Below are positions 41,906 through 51,600 of a DNA stretch of 64,000 nt, piece by piece; within the stretch, counting starts at the first letter, position 1; every line of letters starts with the position of its first letter. The notes under the pieces are model-generated. The model did no database searches. It had not been told where the DNA came from and worked only from the letters and a program-made list of their open reading frames with translations. A program made the position numbers and the translations under genes. Where the stretch lies: the NCBI RefSeq assembly GCF_000473225.1, contig NZ_KI421509.1, positions 481,470 to 545,469 on the forward strand. Direction: 5' to 3'. Source of the stretch: Sedimentitalea nanhaiensis DSM 24252 (GTDB lineage Bacteria; Pseudomonadota; Alphaproteobacteria; Rhodobacterales; Rhodobacteraceae).

Positions 41906-43693
41906 TCAGTGGTCGGCGGCTGCGGCCCCGGCGCCACGCGGCACCCGGACGCTTTCGACCAGCTCGATGATATCCTCGGGCAGAGGCTTGGTCATGCCGG
42001 TCACGACATAGGCCACTGCAAAGTTGATTGCCGCACCGACCGCGCCGAACGATGTCGACTGAATCGTACCCAGCAACGGATCTGCATCGGTAAAGCTGTT
42101 GGTGCCTGCCACGAAGAACCACCCCTTGTGCAGGAAGATGTAGATCAGCGTCGTGACCAGACCTGCCAGCATGCCCGCGACCGCACCGGTGTTGTTCACC
42201 TTCTTGGAGAAGATGCCCATCATCAGAGCCGGGAAGATCGACGCTGCCGCCAGACCGAAGGCCAGCGCCACGGTCTGCGCCGCAAAGCCCGGAGGGTTGA
42301 GACCCAGGTAGGTTGCGACAACGATCGCGATCGCCATGGCGACACGTGCAGACATCAATTCGCCTTTTTCCGAGATGTCCGGAGCGAACCGCCCCTTGAT
42401 CAGGTCGTGGCTGACAGCGGAAGAGATGGCCAGCAACAGCCCCGCCGCGGTGGACAGCGCCGCTGCAAGACCACCCGCAGCCACCAGACCGATGACCCAG
42501 CTGGGCAGGTTGGCGATTTCGGGGTTGGCCAGAACCAGGATGTCGCGGTTGAAGTTGGTCAGCTCGTTGCCTTCCCAGCCCTTCTCGGCGGCCTTGGCCT
42601 GCATGCTTTCGGCCTTGTCGTTATAGTACTGGATCTTGCCGTCGCCATTTTTGTCTTCCCAGCCCAACAGACCGGTTTTCTGCCATGTGGCCATCCAGTC
42701 ATAGCGAGGATCGCTGTTGATCTGCTCGACCGAAACCGCTTCGGCATCGGTGCCATTTGGCCAGAACATGTCGGTGATGTTCAGACGCGCCATGGCACCG
42801 ACCGCAGGGGCGGTCAGGTACAGCAGGGCGATGAACACCAGCGCCCAGCCCGCGGACCAGCGTGCATCCGCAACCCGCGGCACGGTGAAAAAGCGCATGA
42901 TGACATGCGGCAGACCGGCGGTGCCGATCATCAGCGACAGCGTGAACAGCACCATGTTGATGGTGTCGCTGTGGTGGGTGGTGTATTCATTGAACCCCAG
43001 TTCCGCCACGATCGCATCCAGTTTCATCAGCAGCGGCTCGCCCGAGGCAACATGATCGCCGAACAGGCCCAGGGCCGGAACGGGGTTACCGGTCAGTTGC
43101 AGGCTGATGAACGCGGCCGGGATCGTATAGGCCAGGATCAGCACGCAGTATTGCGCCACCTGGGTATAGGTCACCCCCTTCATGCCACCGAACACCGCAT
43201 AGGCGAAGACGACGCACGCGCCGATCAGCAGGCCCGAGGTATTGCTGATTTCAAGGAACCGTCCAAAGGCCACGCCGACGCCGGTCATCTGGCCGATCAC
43301 GTATGTGGTCGAGGCCACGATCAGACAAATCACGGCCACCAGACGGGCTGTCGGCGAATAGAACCGGTCGCCGATGAATTCCGACACGGTGAATTTGCCG
43401 AATTTCCGCAGATAGGGGGCCAGCAGAAGGGCGAGCAGAACATAGCCGCCTGTCCAGCCCATCAGGTAGGTCGAGTTGTCATAGCCAGTAAAGGCAATGA
43501 GACCCGCCATCGAGATAAAGCTGGCCGCCGACATCCAGTCAGCCGCGGTGGCCATGCCGTTGGTAACCGGGTGAACGCCGCGGCCGGCGGCGTAGAATTC
43601 CGATGTGGACCCGGCCCGGGCCCAGATTGCGATGCCGATGTACAGCGCAAAACTCGCGCCGACAAACAGCAGGTTGATTGTAAACTGATCCAT
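41906..43693 (-). CDS. Sodium/solute symporter, acetate-permease like (VC_2705 subfamily)
   Basis: A 595-residue SSS-family symporter with about 13 transmembrane helices, beginning MDQFTINLLFVGASFALYIG. The SSS core GRGVHPVTNGMATAADWMSAASFISM and later GLAAALSTAAGLLLAISSAVSHDLIKG are clear. An extended loop (about 315-400) contains an EF-hand-like DKNGDGKIQYYND. With DUF4212 upstream this is the ActP-related VC_2705 subfamily importing acetate or other short organic acids. It is followed by the regulatory DUF294 protein and lies near acs. Confidence 0.9.
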   Translation of the reverse strand: MDQFTINLLFVGASFALYIGIAIWARAGSTSEFYAAGRGVHPVTNGMATAADWMSAASFISMAGLIAFTGYDNSTYLMGWTGGYVLLALLLAPYLRKFGKFTVSEFIGDRFYSPTARLVAVICLIVASTTYVIGQMTGVGVAFGRFLEISNTSGLLIGACVVFAYAVFGGMKGVTYTQVAQYCVLILAYTIPAAFISLQLTGNPVPALGLFGDHVASGEPLLMKLDAIVAELGFNEYTTHHSDTINMVLFTLSLMIGTAGLPHVIMRFFTVPRVADARWSAGWALVFIALLYLTAPAVGAMARLNITDMFWPNGTDAEAVSVEQINSDPRYDWMATWQKTGLLGWEDKNGDGKIQYYNDKAESMQAKAAEKGWEGNELTNFNRDILVLANPEIANLPSWVIGLVAAGGLAAALSTAAGLLLAISSAVSHDLIKGRFAPDISEKGELMSARVAMAIAIVVATYLGLNPPGFAAQTVALAFGLAAASIFPALMMGIFSKKVNNTGAVAGMLAGLVTTLIYIFLHKGWFFVAGTNSFTDADPLLGTIQSTSFGAVGAAINFAVAYVVTGMTKPLPEDIIELVESVRVPRGAGAAAADH

Positions 43694-43700
43694 GTCCTGT

Positions 43701-43985
43701 TTACTCCTCTTCGACGCCGAATTGCGCGTCGAGCTTGTTCATCCGCCACGCGTAGTTGAAGATCAGCGCCAGGAACACGAGGATCGAGCCTTGCTGGGCG
43801 AACCAGAAGCCAAGATCGGTGCCGCCGACGCGGATGCCCGACAACATCGGGCGCAGCAGAATGCCGAACCCGAACGAGACCAGCGCCCAAATTACGAGGC
43901 TGATCAGAATTATGCGCACATTCGCTGCCCAATAGCCCTTGTCGGACTCGGCAGTGTCTGAGGCGCTAGTGGTTTGGTCCGCCAT
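43701..43985 (-). CDS. DUF4212 small membrane partner of the acetate symporter
   Basis: A 94-residue two-helix membrane protein (ILISLVIWALVSFGFGILL and FWFAQQGSILVFLALIFNYAW), the DUF4212 family, which precedes SSS-family acetate-type symporters throughout proteobacteria and is likely a subunit. It ends 7 bp before the symporter start. Confidence 0.9.
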   Translation of the reverse strand: MADQTTSASDTAESDKGYWAANVRIILISLVIWALVSFGFGILLRPMLSGIRVGGTDLGFWFAQQGSILVFLALIFNYAWRMNKLDAQFGVEEE

Positions 43986-44058
43986 GGCGGTTCCTCCTTC
44001 TTCCTCCGGAAAATGACGGGCATCGCTGAATTGAGACGACGCCCGGTCTTGTCTTGAA

Positions 44059-44742
44059 TCAGGCCGTGGCCTGTTTCACGATCGCGCCCAATTCAGCGGC
44101 AATCGCGTCGATGTCACCCATCGCATCGATGGATTTCAGCACGCCTTTGGACGTGTAATAGGCGATCAGGGGGGCGGTCTGTTCGTGATAGGCCACCAGA
44201 CGGCTTGCGACGGTTTCCGCATTATCGTCCGCGCGGCGCTTCATCCCGGTGCCGCCGCATTTGTCGCAGGTTTCAGCGATTTTAGGGGCCTTGAACGTGT
44301 CGTGATAACCCTCGCCGCAATCGCCGCAGGTAAAGCGGCCGGAAATGCGGGTGACCATCGCGGCGTCATCGACCTCGAGGCTGATGGCCGCGTTGATACC
44401 CTGGCCGGATTCTGCCAGCAGCGCATCCAGCGCCTGAGCCTGAACCGTGGTGCGGGGAAAGCCGTCGAGGATGACGCCCCTGGCGCAGTCAGGCTCGGCC
44501 AGACGGTCGCGCAGGATGTTGATCACGATGTCGTCGCTGACCAGTTCACCGGCTTCCATCACCGCCTTGGCCGCCTTGCCAGCCTCGGTGCCCGCGGCAA
44601 CCGCCGCACGCAGAAGATCCCCGGTAGACAGTTGCACGAGACCGAATTCTCCCTCCAGCATCCGCGCCTGCGTCCCCTTGCCAGCCCCAGGAGGACCAAG
44701 CAAAATCAGCACAGCAGGTTTGGTCATTGTGCTTGCATCCAT
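44059..44742 (-). CDS. adk: Adenylate kinase, long zinc-lid form
   Basis: A 227-residue adenylate kinase (2 ADP <-> ATP + AMP). P-loop GPPGAGKGTQ (about residues 14-23), NMP-binding region LSTGDLLRAAV, DGFPRT block and a LID with four cysteines (CGDCGEGYHD and CDKCG) typical of Zn-binding kinases. ATG 44742 (MDASTMTKP) has AAGG close upstream; ATG 44727 (MTKPAVLIL) is an alternative nearer the usual length. It follows acs by 5 bp, so AMP released by acetyl-CoA synthetase can be recycled by a co-transcribed kinase. A second adk elsewhere in the genome is possible. Confidence 0.93.
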   Translation of the reverse strand: MDASTMTKPAVLILLGPPGAGKGTQARMLEGEFGLVQLSTGDLLRAAVAAGTEAGKAAKAVMEAGELVSDDIVINILRDRLAEPDCARGVILDGFPRTTVQAQALDALLAESGQGINAAISLEVDDAAMVTRISGRFTCGDCGEGYHDTFKAPKIAETCDKCGGTGMKRRADDNAETVASRLVAYHEQTAPLIAYYTSKGVLKSIDAMGDIDAIAAELGAIVKQATA

Positions 44743-44747
44743 AATCC

Positions 44748-46718
44748 TTACCCCGCCCGGTTTGCGATCAGATCGTCCACCACCGACGGATCGGCCAGTG
44801 TCGAGGTGTCGCCCAGAGAGCCAAAGTCGTTCTCGGCGATCTTGCGCAGGATTCGGCGCATGATCTTGCCCGAGCGGGTCTTGGGCAGGCCGGGGGCCCA
44901 TTGGATAACATCGGGGCTCGCAATCGGGCCAATCTCGGTACGCACCCACTGGCGCAACTCCTTGACCAATGCGTCGCTGGGTTCGCGGTCGTTCATCAGG
45001 GTGACATAGCAATAGATGCCCTGACCCTTGATGTCATGCGGGTATCCGACCACGGCCGCTTCGGCCACGGCGGCATGTGCGACCAGTGCGCTTTCCACTT
45101 CGGCGGTCCCCATGCGGTGACCCGACACGTTGATCACGTCATCGACCCGACCGGTGATCCAATAATCGCCATCGTCGTCGCGCTTGCAGCCGTCGCCGGC
45201 AAAGTAATAGCCCTTGTAGTCGCTGAAATAGGTCTTTTCAAACCGCTCGTGATCCCCCCAGACGGTGCGCATCTGGCTGGGCCAGCTGTCTTTCAGACAC
45301 AGAACGCCTTCGCAGGGATAGCTGTCGATCTCTTCGCCGGAATGCGGATCCAGAACCACCGGGTTGACGCCAAAGAACGGCTTCATCGCCGAGCCGGGCT
45401 TTGTCGCGTGCGCGCCGGGCAGGGGGGTCAGAAGATGGCCGCCGGTCTCGGTCTGCCACCAGGTATCTACGATCGGGCATCTGCCCTTGCCAACCACGTC
45501 ATGGTACCAGTTCCAGGCCTCGGGGTTGATGGGCTCGCCCACGGTGCCCAGGATGCGCAGGCTGGACAGGTCGCATTTCTCGACGAATTCATTGCCTTGC
45601 CCCATCAGGGCGCGCAGGGCGGTGGGTGCCGTGTAGAACTGGTTGACCTTGTGCTTGTCGCAAACCTGCCAGAAGCGGCTGGCGTCGGGATAGGTCGGAA
45701 CGCCCTCGAACATGACCGTAGTGGCGCCATTGGCCAAGGGACCATAGACAATATAGCTGTGGCCGGTGACCCAGCCGACGTCGGCGGTGCACCAGAACAC
45801 GTCACCATCGTGATAGTCGAACACATACTCATGGGTCATCGAGGCAAAGACCAGATACCCGCCCGAACTGTGCACGACGCCCTTGGGTTGACCGGTGCTG
45901 CCCGAGGTGTAGAGGATGAAGAGAGGGTCTTCGGCGCTCATCTCGGCGGGTTTGGAATAATCGTCCGCCTCAAGCGCCATCTCGTTATAGTCGAAATCCC
46001 GCCCATCGACCCAGGTGGTCTGACCGCCGGTGCGCTTGACCACCAGGCATTTGACGGTGTCCTTGCAATGCAGCAGCGCGGCGTCGGCGTTGGATTTCAG
46101 CGGTGTCTTGCGCCCCCCCCTTGGGGCTTCGTCGGCGGTGATGACAACCTTGGCGTCACTGCCGTTCACCCGGGCGGCCAGAGCATCCGGGCTGAACCCG
46201 GCAAAAACGATCGAGTGGATCGCACCCACACGTGCGCAGGCCAGCATTGCATAGGCGGCCTCTGGGATCATGGGCAGATAGATCACGACGCGGTCGCCCT
46301 TGCGCACACCGAGGTCCTCGAGAATATTCGCCATGCGGCAGACCCGGCGGTGCAGATCGTTGTAGGAAATGCTCTGTGCCGGCTCCTTGGGATCGTCGGG
46401 CTCAAAGATAATCGCGGTCTGGTTGCCACGGGTCGGCAGATGCCGGTCGATGCAGTTGGCGCTGACGTTCAGGGTTCCATCCTCGAACCAGCGAATGTCG
46501 ACGTTGCCGGGTTCGAAGCTGGTGTTCTGCACTATTGTATAGGGCTTGATCCAGTCGATCCGTTTGCCATGTTCATTCCAGAATGCCTGTGGGTCATTGA
46601 TCGATGCGGCATACATTTCATCGTATTTAGCTGCATCAATCAGCGCATGAGCGACCGCCTCGGACGAAGGTGGATAGACCTTTTCTTCCGACTTTTCGAT
46701 TGCTGTCGTGGTGCTCAT
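44748..46718 (-). CDS. acs: Acetyl-CoA synthetase (AMP-forming)
   Basis: A 656-residue ANL-superfamily enzyme making acetyl-CoA from acetate, ATP and CoA with release of AMP and PPi. Signature [58 protein letters not shown] and the C-terminal [14 protein letters not shown] with the acetylation-sensitive lysine are all present. ATG 46718 follows GAGGAG, so the longer open frame to 46766 is not used. Heads the operon with adk; the symporter and DUF294 genes lie downstream on the same strand. Confidence 0.95.
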   Translation of the reverse strand: MSTTTAIEKSEEKVYPPSSEAVAHALIDAAKYDEMYAASINDPQAFWNEHGKRIDWIKPYTIVQNTSFEPGNVDIRWFEDGTLNVSANCIDRHLPTRGNQTAIIFEPDDPKEPAQSISYNDLHRRVCRMANILEDLGVRKGDRVVIYLPMIPEAAYAMLACARVGAIHSIVFAGFSPDALAARVNGSDAKVVITADEAPRGGRKTPLKSNADAALLHCKDTVKCLVVKRTGGQTTWVDGRDFDYNEMALEADDYSKPAEMSAEDPLFILYTSGSTGQPKGVVHSSGGYLVFASMTHEYVFDYHDGDVFWCTADVGWVTGHSYIVYGPLANGATTVMFEGVPTYPDASRFWQVCDKHKVNQFYTAPTALRALMGQGNEFVEKCDLSSLRILGTVGEPINPEAWNWYHDVVGKGRCPIVDTWWQTETGGHLLTPLPGAHATKPGSAMKPFFGVNPVVLDPHSGEEIDSYPCEGVLCLKDSWPSQMRTVWGDHERFEKTYFSDYKGYYFAGDGCKRDDDGDYWITGRVDDVINVSGHRMGTAEVESALVAHAAVAEAAVVGYPHDIKGQGIYCYVTLMNDREPSDALVKELRQWVRTEIGPIASPDVIQWAPGLPKTRSGKIMRRILRKIAENDFGSLGDTSTLADPSVVDDLIANRAG

Positions 46719-47213
46719 ATGTGGCTCCTCCCTCTGACTGTGTCTGATCGCCCGAAACCGGGCCATAGCAGAGAGATAACTCTCTGTACGCTCCTAGGGC
46801 AAACAATAGTGGAGACTGAAAATAATGAAATAACTATCAGTAAAGAAACGATTAGTTTGTAAATATTTTTTGTACACCTCTTTGTTCTTGTAAAGTTTTG
46901 GCCGATGGGATTAATTTTTTGTTAAACCATAAGGCATTGCCTGTTAACTCTCCCGGTGCGTGTGATACCCGGTGACTCTCGATCGTGGGTATCGTTGCGT
47001 CATCCTGTGTCGATCATTGGGGTGACATTTTGTGTGCGGCAGTCTTTGAACCAGGGCAGGGCGGGCGTTTCCCGATGCGATGAAGGGTCCGGGAACCGAT
47101 CCGAGTCGCCCGGGCGCTGCCGTCAATGGCAAGGGCTTGGCATATCCGGATACCCGCGCTAGCTTTCGGTCCAAGCGGCCCGCGCAACGGGCCGTAACAA
47201 GGGAGAGAAACTC
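46719..47213. other. Divergent regulatory region between acs and TRAP genes
   Basis: About 495 bp. The first 200 bp beside acs are AT-rich (around 46800-46930, with several promoter-like TTGTAAA/TAAAT stretches), the rest is ordinary GC. GATACCC (46964-46970) and GGGTATC (46987-46993) make a short inverted repeat. No gene is convincing. Promoters for both acs (minus) and the TRAP operon (plus) are expected here. Confidence 0.5.
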
Positions 47214-48230
47214 ATGAGCAAGCTGGTAAGCGGAGCCGTCGCTGCGGCTGTGGCAGTGTCATTTGTGGCCGAAGCATCGGCCACCGAATGGAACGTATCT
47301 GTCTGGGGCAAGCGTCGCGCCTTTACAGAGCACATCGAAAAGATCGCCGAACTGGTCAGCGAAAAAACCGGTGGCGAGTTTACCATGAACGTCAGCTATG
47401 GTGGCTTGTCCAAGAACCGCGAGAATCTGGACGGGATTTCCATCGGCGCGTTCGAGATGGCGCAGTTCTGCGCCGGGTATCATCCGGACAAGAACCGCTT
47501 GATCACCGTACTGGAATTGCCCTTCCTCGGTGTCGAGAACCTGGATCAGGAGGTGGCCGTCAGCCATGCGATCTATGGCCACCCGGCGGTGCAGGAAGAA
47601 ATGGCGCAGTGGAATGCCAAGCTGCTGATGACCAGCCCGATGCCGCAATACAATATTGTCGGAACCGGCGAGCCGCGTGATGAGCTGGCCGAATTCGAGG
47701 GAATGCGCGTGCGTGCCACCGGCGGGCTGGGCGAAGCGTTCACGGCCGTTGGCGCGGTGCCGACCTCGGTAACCGCGACCGAAGCCTATCAGGCAATGGA
47801 ATCCGGTGTCGTAGACACGGTGGCCTTTGCCCAGCATGCGCATCTGTCGTTTGGCACCATCAACCAGGCCGACTGGTGGACAGCAAACCTGAACCCCGGC
47901 ACGGTGAACTGCCCGGTGGTCGTCAACATCGACGCCTATGAAAGCCTGAGCGACGAGGAACGCGCCGCGCTGGACGGCTCGGTGGACGAGGCGATCACAC
48001 ATTATTTGGCCAATTATGGTGAATTGCTAAAGAAATGGGACGCGATTCTGGATGAAAAGGGCGTCACGAAGGTTGTCATAAGCGACGAGGAACTGGCCGC
48101 GTTCCGGACCCAGGCCGCAGACCCGATTCGCGATGCCTGGATTGCCGAGATCGAGGCGCAGGGATTGCCGGGGCAGGAACTGTTTGACCTGCTGACGACA
48201 ACTCTGGCCCAGGCCAAGGGCACGAACTGA
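47214..48230 (+). CDS. TRAP transporter substrate-binding protein
   Basis: A 338-residue periplasmic solute receptor of the DctP family. Signal peptide in MSKLVSGAVAAAVAVSFVAEASA. Conserved blocks include LPFLGVENLDQEVAVSHAIY, FEGMRVRATGGLGEAF and TSVTATEAYQAMESGVVDTV. It opens a three-gene TRAP operon whose membrane subunits are at 48300 and 48926. Members take up organic acids, ectoine, taurine or related solutes; residues that fix the ligand (such as Arg in the MRVRATGG block) indicate a carboxylate, but the exact ligand is unknown. GGGAGA precedes the ATG. Confidence 0.92.
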   Translation: MSKLVSGAVAAAVAVSFVAEASATEWNVSVWGKRRAFTEHIEKIAELVSEKTGGEFTMNVSYGGLSKNRENLDGISIGAFEMAQFCAGYHPDKNRLITVLELPFLGVENLDQEVAVSHAIYGHPAVQEEMAQWNAKLLMTSPMPQYNIVGTGEPRDELAEFEGMRVRATGGLGEAFTAVGAVPTSVTATEAYQAMESGVVDTVAFAQHAHLSFGTINQADWWTANLNPGTVNCPVVVNIDAYESLSDEERAALDGSVDEAITHYLANYGELLKKWDAILDEKGVTKVVISDEELAAFRTQAADPIRDAWIAEIEAQGLPGQELFDLLTTTLAQAKGTN

Positions 48231-48299
48231 TCCTTTACTGATCGGTTCGAAACCGGGGCCGCGCACGCCGCGCGCCCCATTACATGACAGGGGATAGGA

Positions 48300-48929
48300 A
48301 TGGCGGGATCTGCCGCGGTGCTGGAAGACTCCAGCCTGCTCAGCCGTTTGGATCGGGCGCTTTTGCCCATCGAGCGGTTTTGCGCGTTGCTCAGCGGACT
48401 GGCGATCTTTTCGCTGATGTTTCTGGCCGCCTATTCGGTTGTCGGGCGCAAGTTCTTTGGCTCTCCCTTGTTGGGATATGTCGATTATATCGAGGCGGCC
48501 ATGCCGATCATTGCGATCATGGGCGTGTCCTATGTGCAGCGGGATGGCACCCATATCCGCATGGATATGTTGGTGGGTGCGCTGCATGGGCGGGTGCTGT
48601 GGCTGTTTGAGCTGATATCGGTTCTGCTGATCCTGGTGCTGATCGTCGCGCTGGCCTGGGGCGCCTGGGAGCATTTCGATCGCTCTTTTGACTGCTCGCG
48701 CCCCTTGTGCAGCCGCGACAGTTCCATCGACATCGGCCTGCCCACATGGCCCAGCAAACTGGTGGTGCCCGTGGCTTTTGGTGTCCTGGTGCTGCGTCTG
48801 ATTGTGCAGGCGGTCGGCTATGGTCGGGCCCTGATTCTGGGATTGGACAATCCGGTCGCGGTCCCGCTGACGCTCACTGTGGCGGAACAGGCGCAGGCCG
48901 AGGCCAGCCAACTTGCGGGGCATGAATGA
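48300..48929 (+). CDS. TRAP transporter small permease (DctQ)
   Basis: A 209-residue four-helix membrane protein (FCALLSGLAIFSLMFLAAYSVVG, MPIIAIMGVSYVQRDGTHIRMD, WLFELISVLLILVLIVALAWG and LVVPVAFGVLVLRLIVQAVG) of the DctQ family. Its longer loops give it a larger size than the minimal DctQ. Overlaps the DctM gene by 4 bp (ATGA). Confidence 0.9.
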   Translation: MAGSAAVLEDSSLLSRLDRALLPIERFCALLSGLAIFSLMFLAAYSVVGRKFFGSPLLGYVDYIEAAMPIIAIMGVSYVQRDGTHIRMDMLVGALHGRVLWLFELISVLLILVLIVALAWGAWEHFDRSFDCSRPLCSRDSSIDIGLPTWPSKLVVPVAFGVLVLRLIVQAVGYGRALILGLDNPVAVPLTLTVAEQAQAEASQLAGHE

Positions 48930-50329
48930 TGGAACCCATCGATATCGGTCTCTGGACCAGTGGTGGCCTGCTGGTCATGGTTCTGCTGGGCATGCGGGTG
49001 GCGTTTGCTGCCGGTATGGCCGGGTTTGTCGGGCTGGTCTGGCTGCGCTGGAACGGATTTGACTATGACCCGGCGCGGTTCGGCAAGGCGCTGGAGGTCA
49101 GCGTGCGCATCGCCGGTCTGACGCCGCATTCCAAGGTCAGCGCCCAAGTGCTCAGTCTGATCCCGGTGTTTATTCTTATCGGCTATATGGCCTATTACGC
49201 GCGACTGACCACGGCCCTGTTTGAGGCGGCAAAACGCTGGATTGCCTGGGTGCCCGGCGGGTTGGCCGTGTCGACCGTTTTTGCCACCGCCGGCTTTGCC
49301 GCCGTATCCGGCGCGTCCGTGGCAACGGCAGCGGTGTTCGCCCGGATCGCCATCCCCGAGATGCTCAAGATCGGTTATAACAAGCAATTCGCAGCCGGTG
49401 TGGTGGCGGCGGGTGGGACGCTGGCTTCGCTGATACCGCCCTCTGCGATTCTGGTGATCTATGCCATCATCGTTGAGCAGGACGTGGGCAAGCTGCTGTT
49501 GGCGGGCTTCATTCCCGGTGCGTTTTCCGCCGTGGTCTATGCCGTTCTGATTATCGGTATCGCCGTGGTTTTCAAGACTGTTGGCCCGCCGGTCAAAGGC
49601 TTCACCTGGGGCCAGCGTTTTGCGGCGCTGCCGCCCGCCTTGCCCATCGTGGCAGTTGTCGTGATCATCATCTTCTTTGTCTACAATCCCTTTGGTGAAG
49701 CCTGGGGGACACCCACGGAAGGGGGCGCAATCGGGGCCTTCATCGTTTTTCTGATGGCCCTGTATCGTGGCATGCGTTGGTCCGAACTGAAGTCGGCGCT
49801 TCTGGATACGGCCAAGCTGACTGTGATGATCTTTACCATCATCTGGGGTGTCTTGATCTATGTCCGCTTCCTGGGCTTTGCCGAACTGCCGGCGGCTTTT
49901 GCGGACTGGATTACCTCGCTGACCCTGTCGCCGATGTTGATTCTGGTGTGCATCCTGCTGGCCTATGCGGTTCTGGGCATGTTCATGGATGCCATCGGCA
50001 TGCTGCTGTTGACCTTGCCGGTGGTGTATCCGGCGGTGATGGCGCTGAATGGGGGCGAAACGGTTGCGGCTGCGGACAGCGCCTTTGGCATGTCCGGCAC
50101 CATGTGCGCGATCTGGTTCGGAATCCTGGTGGTCAAGATGGCCGAGTTCTGCCTGATCACGCCGCCTATCGGCTTGAACTGTTTCGTGGTCGCGGGGGTG
50201 CGCGATGACCTGAGCGTGCAGGACGTGTTTCGTGGGGTGATGCCGTTCTTTATCGCCGACGCGGTAACGATCGCACTGTTGGTCGCTTTCCCCGGTATTG
50301 TGCTGTACCTGCCCAGCCTTGTGGGGTGA
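48926..50329 (+). CDS. TRAP transporter large permease (DctM)
   Basis: A 467-residue DctM-family permease with around 11-12 transmembrane helices. The family pattern AAVSGASVATAAVFARIAIPEM (substrate/Na+ site region) and GTLASLIPPSAILVIYAIIVEQD are clear, as is WGTPTEGGAIGAF. It forms the Na+-coupled channel with DctQ; the receptor is at 47214. Confidence 0.93.
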   Translation: MMEPIDIGLWTSGGLLVMVLLGMRVAFAAGMAGFVGLVWLRWNGFDYDPARFGKALEVSVRIAGLTPHSKVSAQVLSLIPVFILIGYMAYYARLTTALFEAAKRWIAWVPGGLAVSTVFATAGFAAVSGASVATAAVFARIAIPEMLKIGYNKQFAAGVVAAGGTLASLIPPSAILVIYAIIVEQDVGKLLLAGFIPGAFSAVVYAVLIIGIAVVFKTVGPPVKGFTWGQRFAALPPALPIVAVVVIIIFFVYNPFGEAWGTPTEGGAIGAFIVFLMALYRGMRWSELKSALLDTAKLTVMIFTIIWGVLIYVRFLGFAELPAAFADWITSLTLSPMLILVCILLAYAVLGMFMDAIGMLLLTLPVVYPAVMALNGGETVAAADSAFGMSGTMCAIWFGILVVKMAEFCLITPPIGLNCFVVAGVRDDLSVQDVFRGVMPFFIADAVTIALLVAFPGIVLYLPSLVG

Positions 50330-50424
50330 GGCGCAGACTTTCACAGGGGGTGGCTGCCGCACTCCGAAGAGGCGCTCGGTAATCGATATCCCCGACACAC
50401 ACCCGCCGGTATGCTGGGGGCGGG

Positions 50425-51522
50425 TCAATCTTCGGCGTCGTCTTCTTCGCTTTCCGGAACCACCAACGTTAGTTCGCCGGCCTGTTCCTGGGCCCGGATT
50501 GCGGCGATCACCTCGGTCATGGCGACCTCGCCGTCGCGGATTTTGACCTTGCCTTTTTCCTGCATTTCTTCGCGCAGGCTGTCCGCCATGCGCGAGGACA
50601 TGTTGCCAAGCAGATATTCAGCAGCCGGAGCGGTTTCTTCGTCGGTGGCGGCGGCCAGCGCAGTGACCAAAACCTCAGGGTCGATGGCTTTGATGATCTT
50701 TGGCACGTCGCGGGCCAGAATTCGGGCAGGGATGTGTGCAAAGGTAAAGATCGACTTACGGACAGCGCTGGCAAAATCGGTATCGGTCTCGTCCAGGCCG
50801 GTCAGCATGTCGTTGCGGATCGTGGCGGCAGACTGGTTCAGAATGGCACCAATGCGCGCGCCGGGATCGTCGGCAAAGGCCACGTTCGGCTTGTCGTCCA
50901 ACTGGCTGGCGAGGGAGAGCCCGATGCGATCCACGGCGTCGGGCGTGACCTGCCCGGTTTGCGACACGGCATAGGTGATACGCCGGGCAAGCGGACCGGG
51001 CAGACCGCCCAACATGGCCGCCGCCTTGGCTGTGTCAAGCTTGGACAGCAGCACCGCAGCGACCTCGATGCTTTCGGCCTTGGCCATGGCCACCAGATCG
51101 GGCACGGGCAGGGCGCGCAGCCGGGACCATGGATGGCCAGCCTGACGCACGCCGGCTTCCTTGCGGAGCCGGGCAGCGGTTTGGGGGCTGATCTTGCCAT
51201 CCATTTCCGACAGTGCCTCGGCCAGCCCGTTAGGGAAGGACAGACCTATTCCGTCCAGCTTGGTGGCGAATTCGTCGATTACGGTGGTCAGGGTGTCCCG
51301 GTCCACCAACCCCATGGTGCCCATCTGCTGGATCAGTCGTCCCTGCAGCTCGTCCGGCAGATCCTCCAGTGGCAGATCCGCGCCCTCATTCATCAACAGA
51401 CGCACCACGATGGCGGCCTTGGCCTTGCTGCCCAAGGGCTTGGGTTGCGTGGTTGCAACCTGATTGGCGGCATTTCCAGGTGCCGCGATAGGTAGCTGCG
51501 AAACCGCCGAGTCTTTGTGCAT
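50425..51522 (-). CDS. fliG: Flagellar motor switch protein FliG
   Basis: A 365-residue FliG homologue with the usual three regions: N-terminal domain (LGSKAKAAIVVRLLMNEGAD), middle domain (SIEVAAVLLSKLDTAKAAAML) and C-terminal torque domain (DFASAVRKSIFTFAHIPARI, PEVLVTALAAATDEETAPAAEYLLGNMSSRMADSLREEM). The normally conserved EHPQ of the middle domain is replaced by AESIE. No other flagellar gene is in the window; downstream is a TPR protein and upstream, convergent, is the TRAP operon. Likely functional but isolated. Confidence 0.88.
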   Translation of the reverse strand: MHKDSAVSQLPIAAPGNAANQVATTQPKPLGSKAKAAIVVRLLMNEGADLPLEDLPDELQGRLIQQMGTMGLVDRDTLTTVIDEFATKLDGIGLSFPNGLAEALSEMDGKISPQTAARLRKEAGVRQAGHPWSRLRALPVPDLVAMAKAESIEVAAVLLSKLDTAKAAAMLGGLPGPLARRITYAVSQTGQVTPDAVDRIGLSLASQLDDKPNVAFADDPGARIGAILNQSAATIRNDMLTGLDETDTDFASAVRKSIFTFAHIPARILARDVPKIIKAIDPEVLVTALAAATDEETAPAAEYLLGNMSSRMADSLREEMQEKGKVKIRDGEVAMTEVIAAIRAQEQAGELTLVVPESEEDDAED

Positions 51523-51600
51523 CTGTCAGCCCTTGCCTTGAAACCCCATTTCAGGATCGCAGGCAGTCTAGGCCGACAGCTGTAAACAAAGGCTGAAAAG

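Noticed and set aside
44015-44048. GACGGGC/GCCCGGTC as a terminator for adk
   Set aside because: The arms pair over only four or five bases with a bulge and a long loop, so support is weak.
46964-46993. GATACCC/GGGTATC inverted repeat as a functional operator upstream of the TRAP operon
   Set aside because: Arms of 7 bp separated by 16 nt occur by chance too easily; listed only in the intergenic description.
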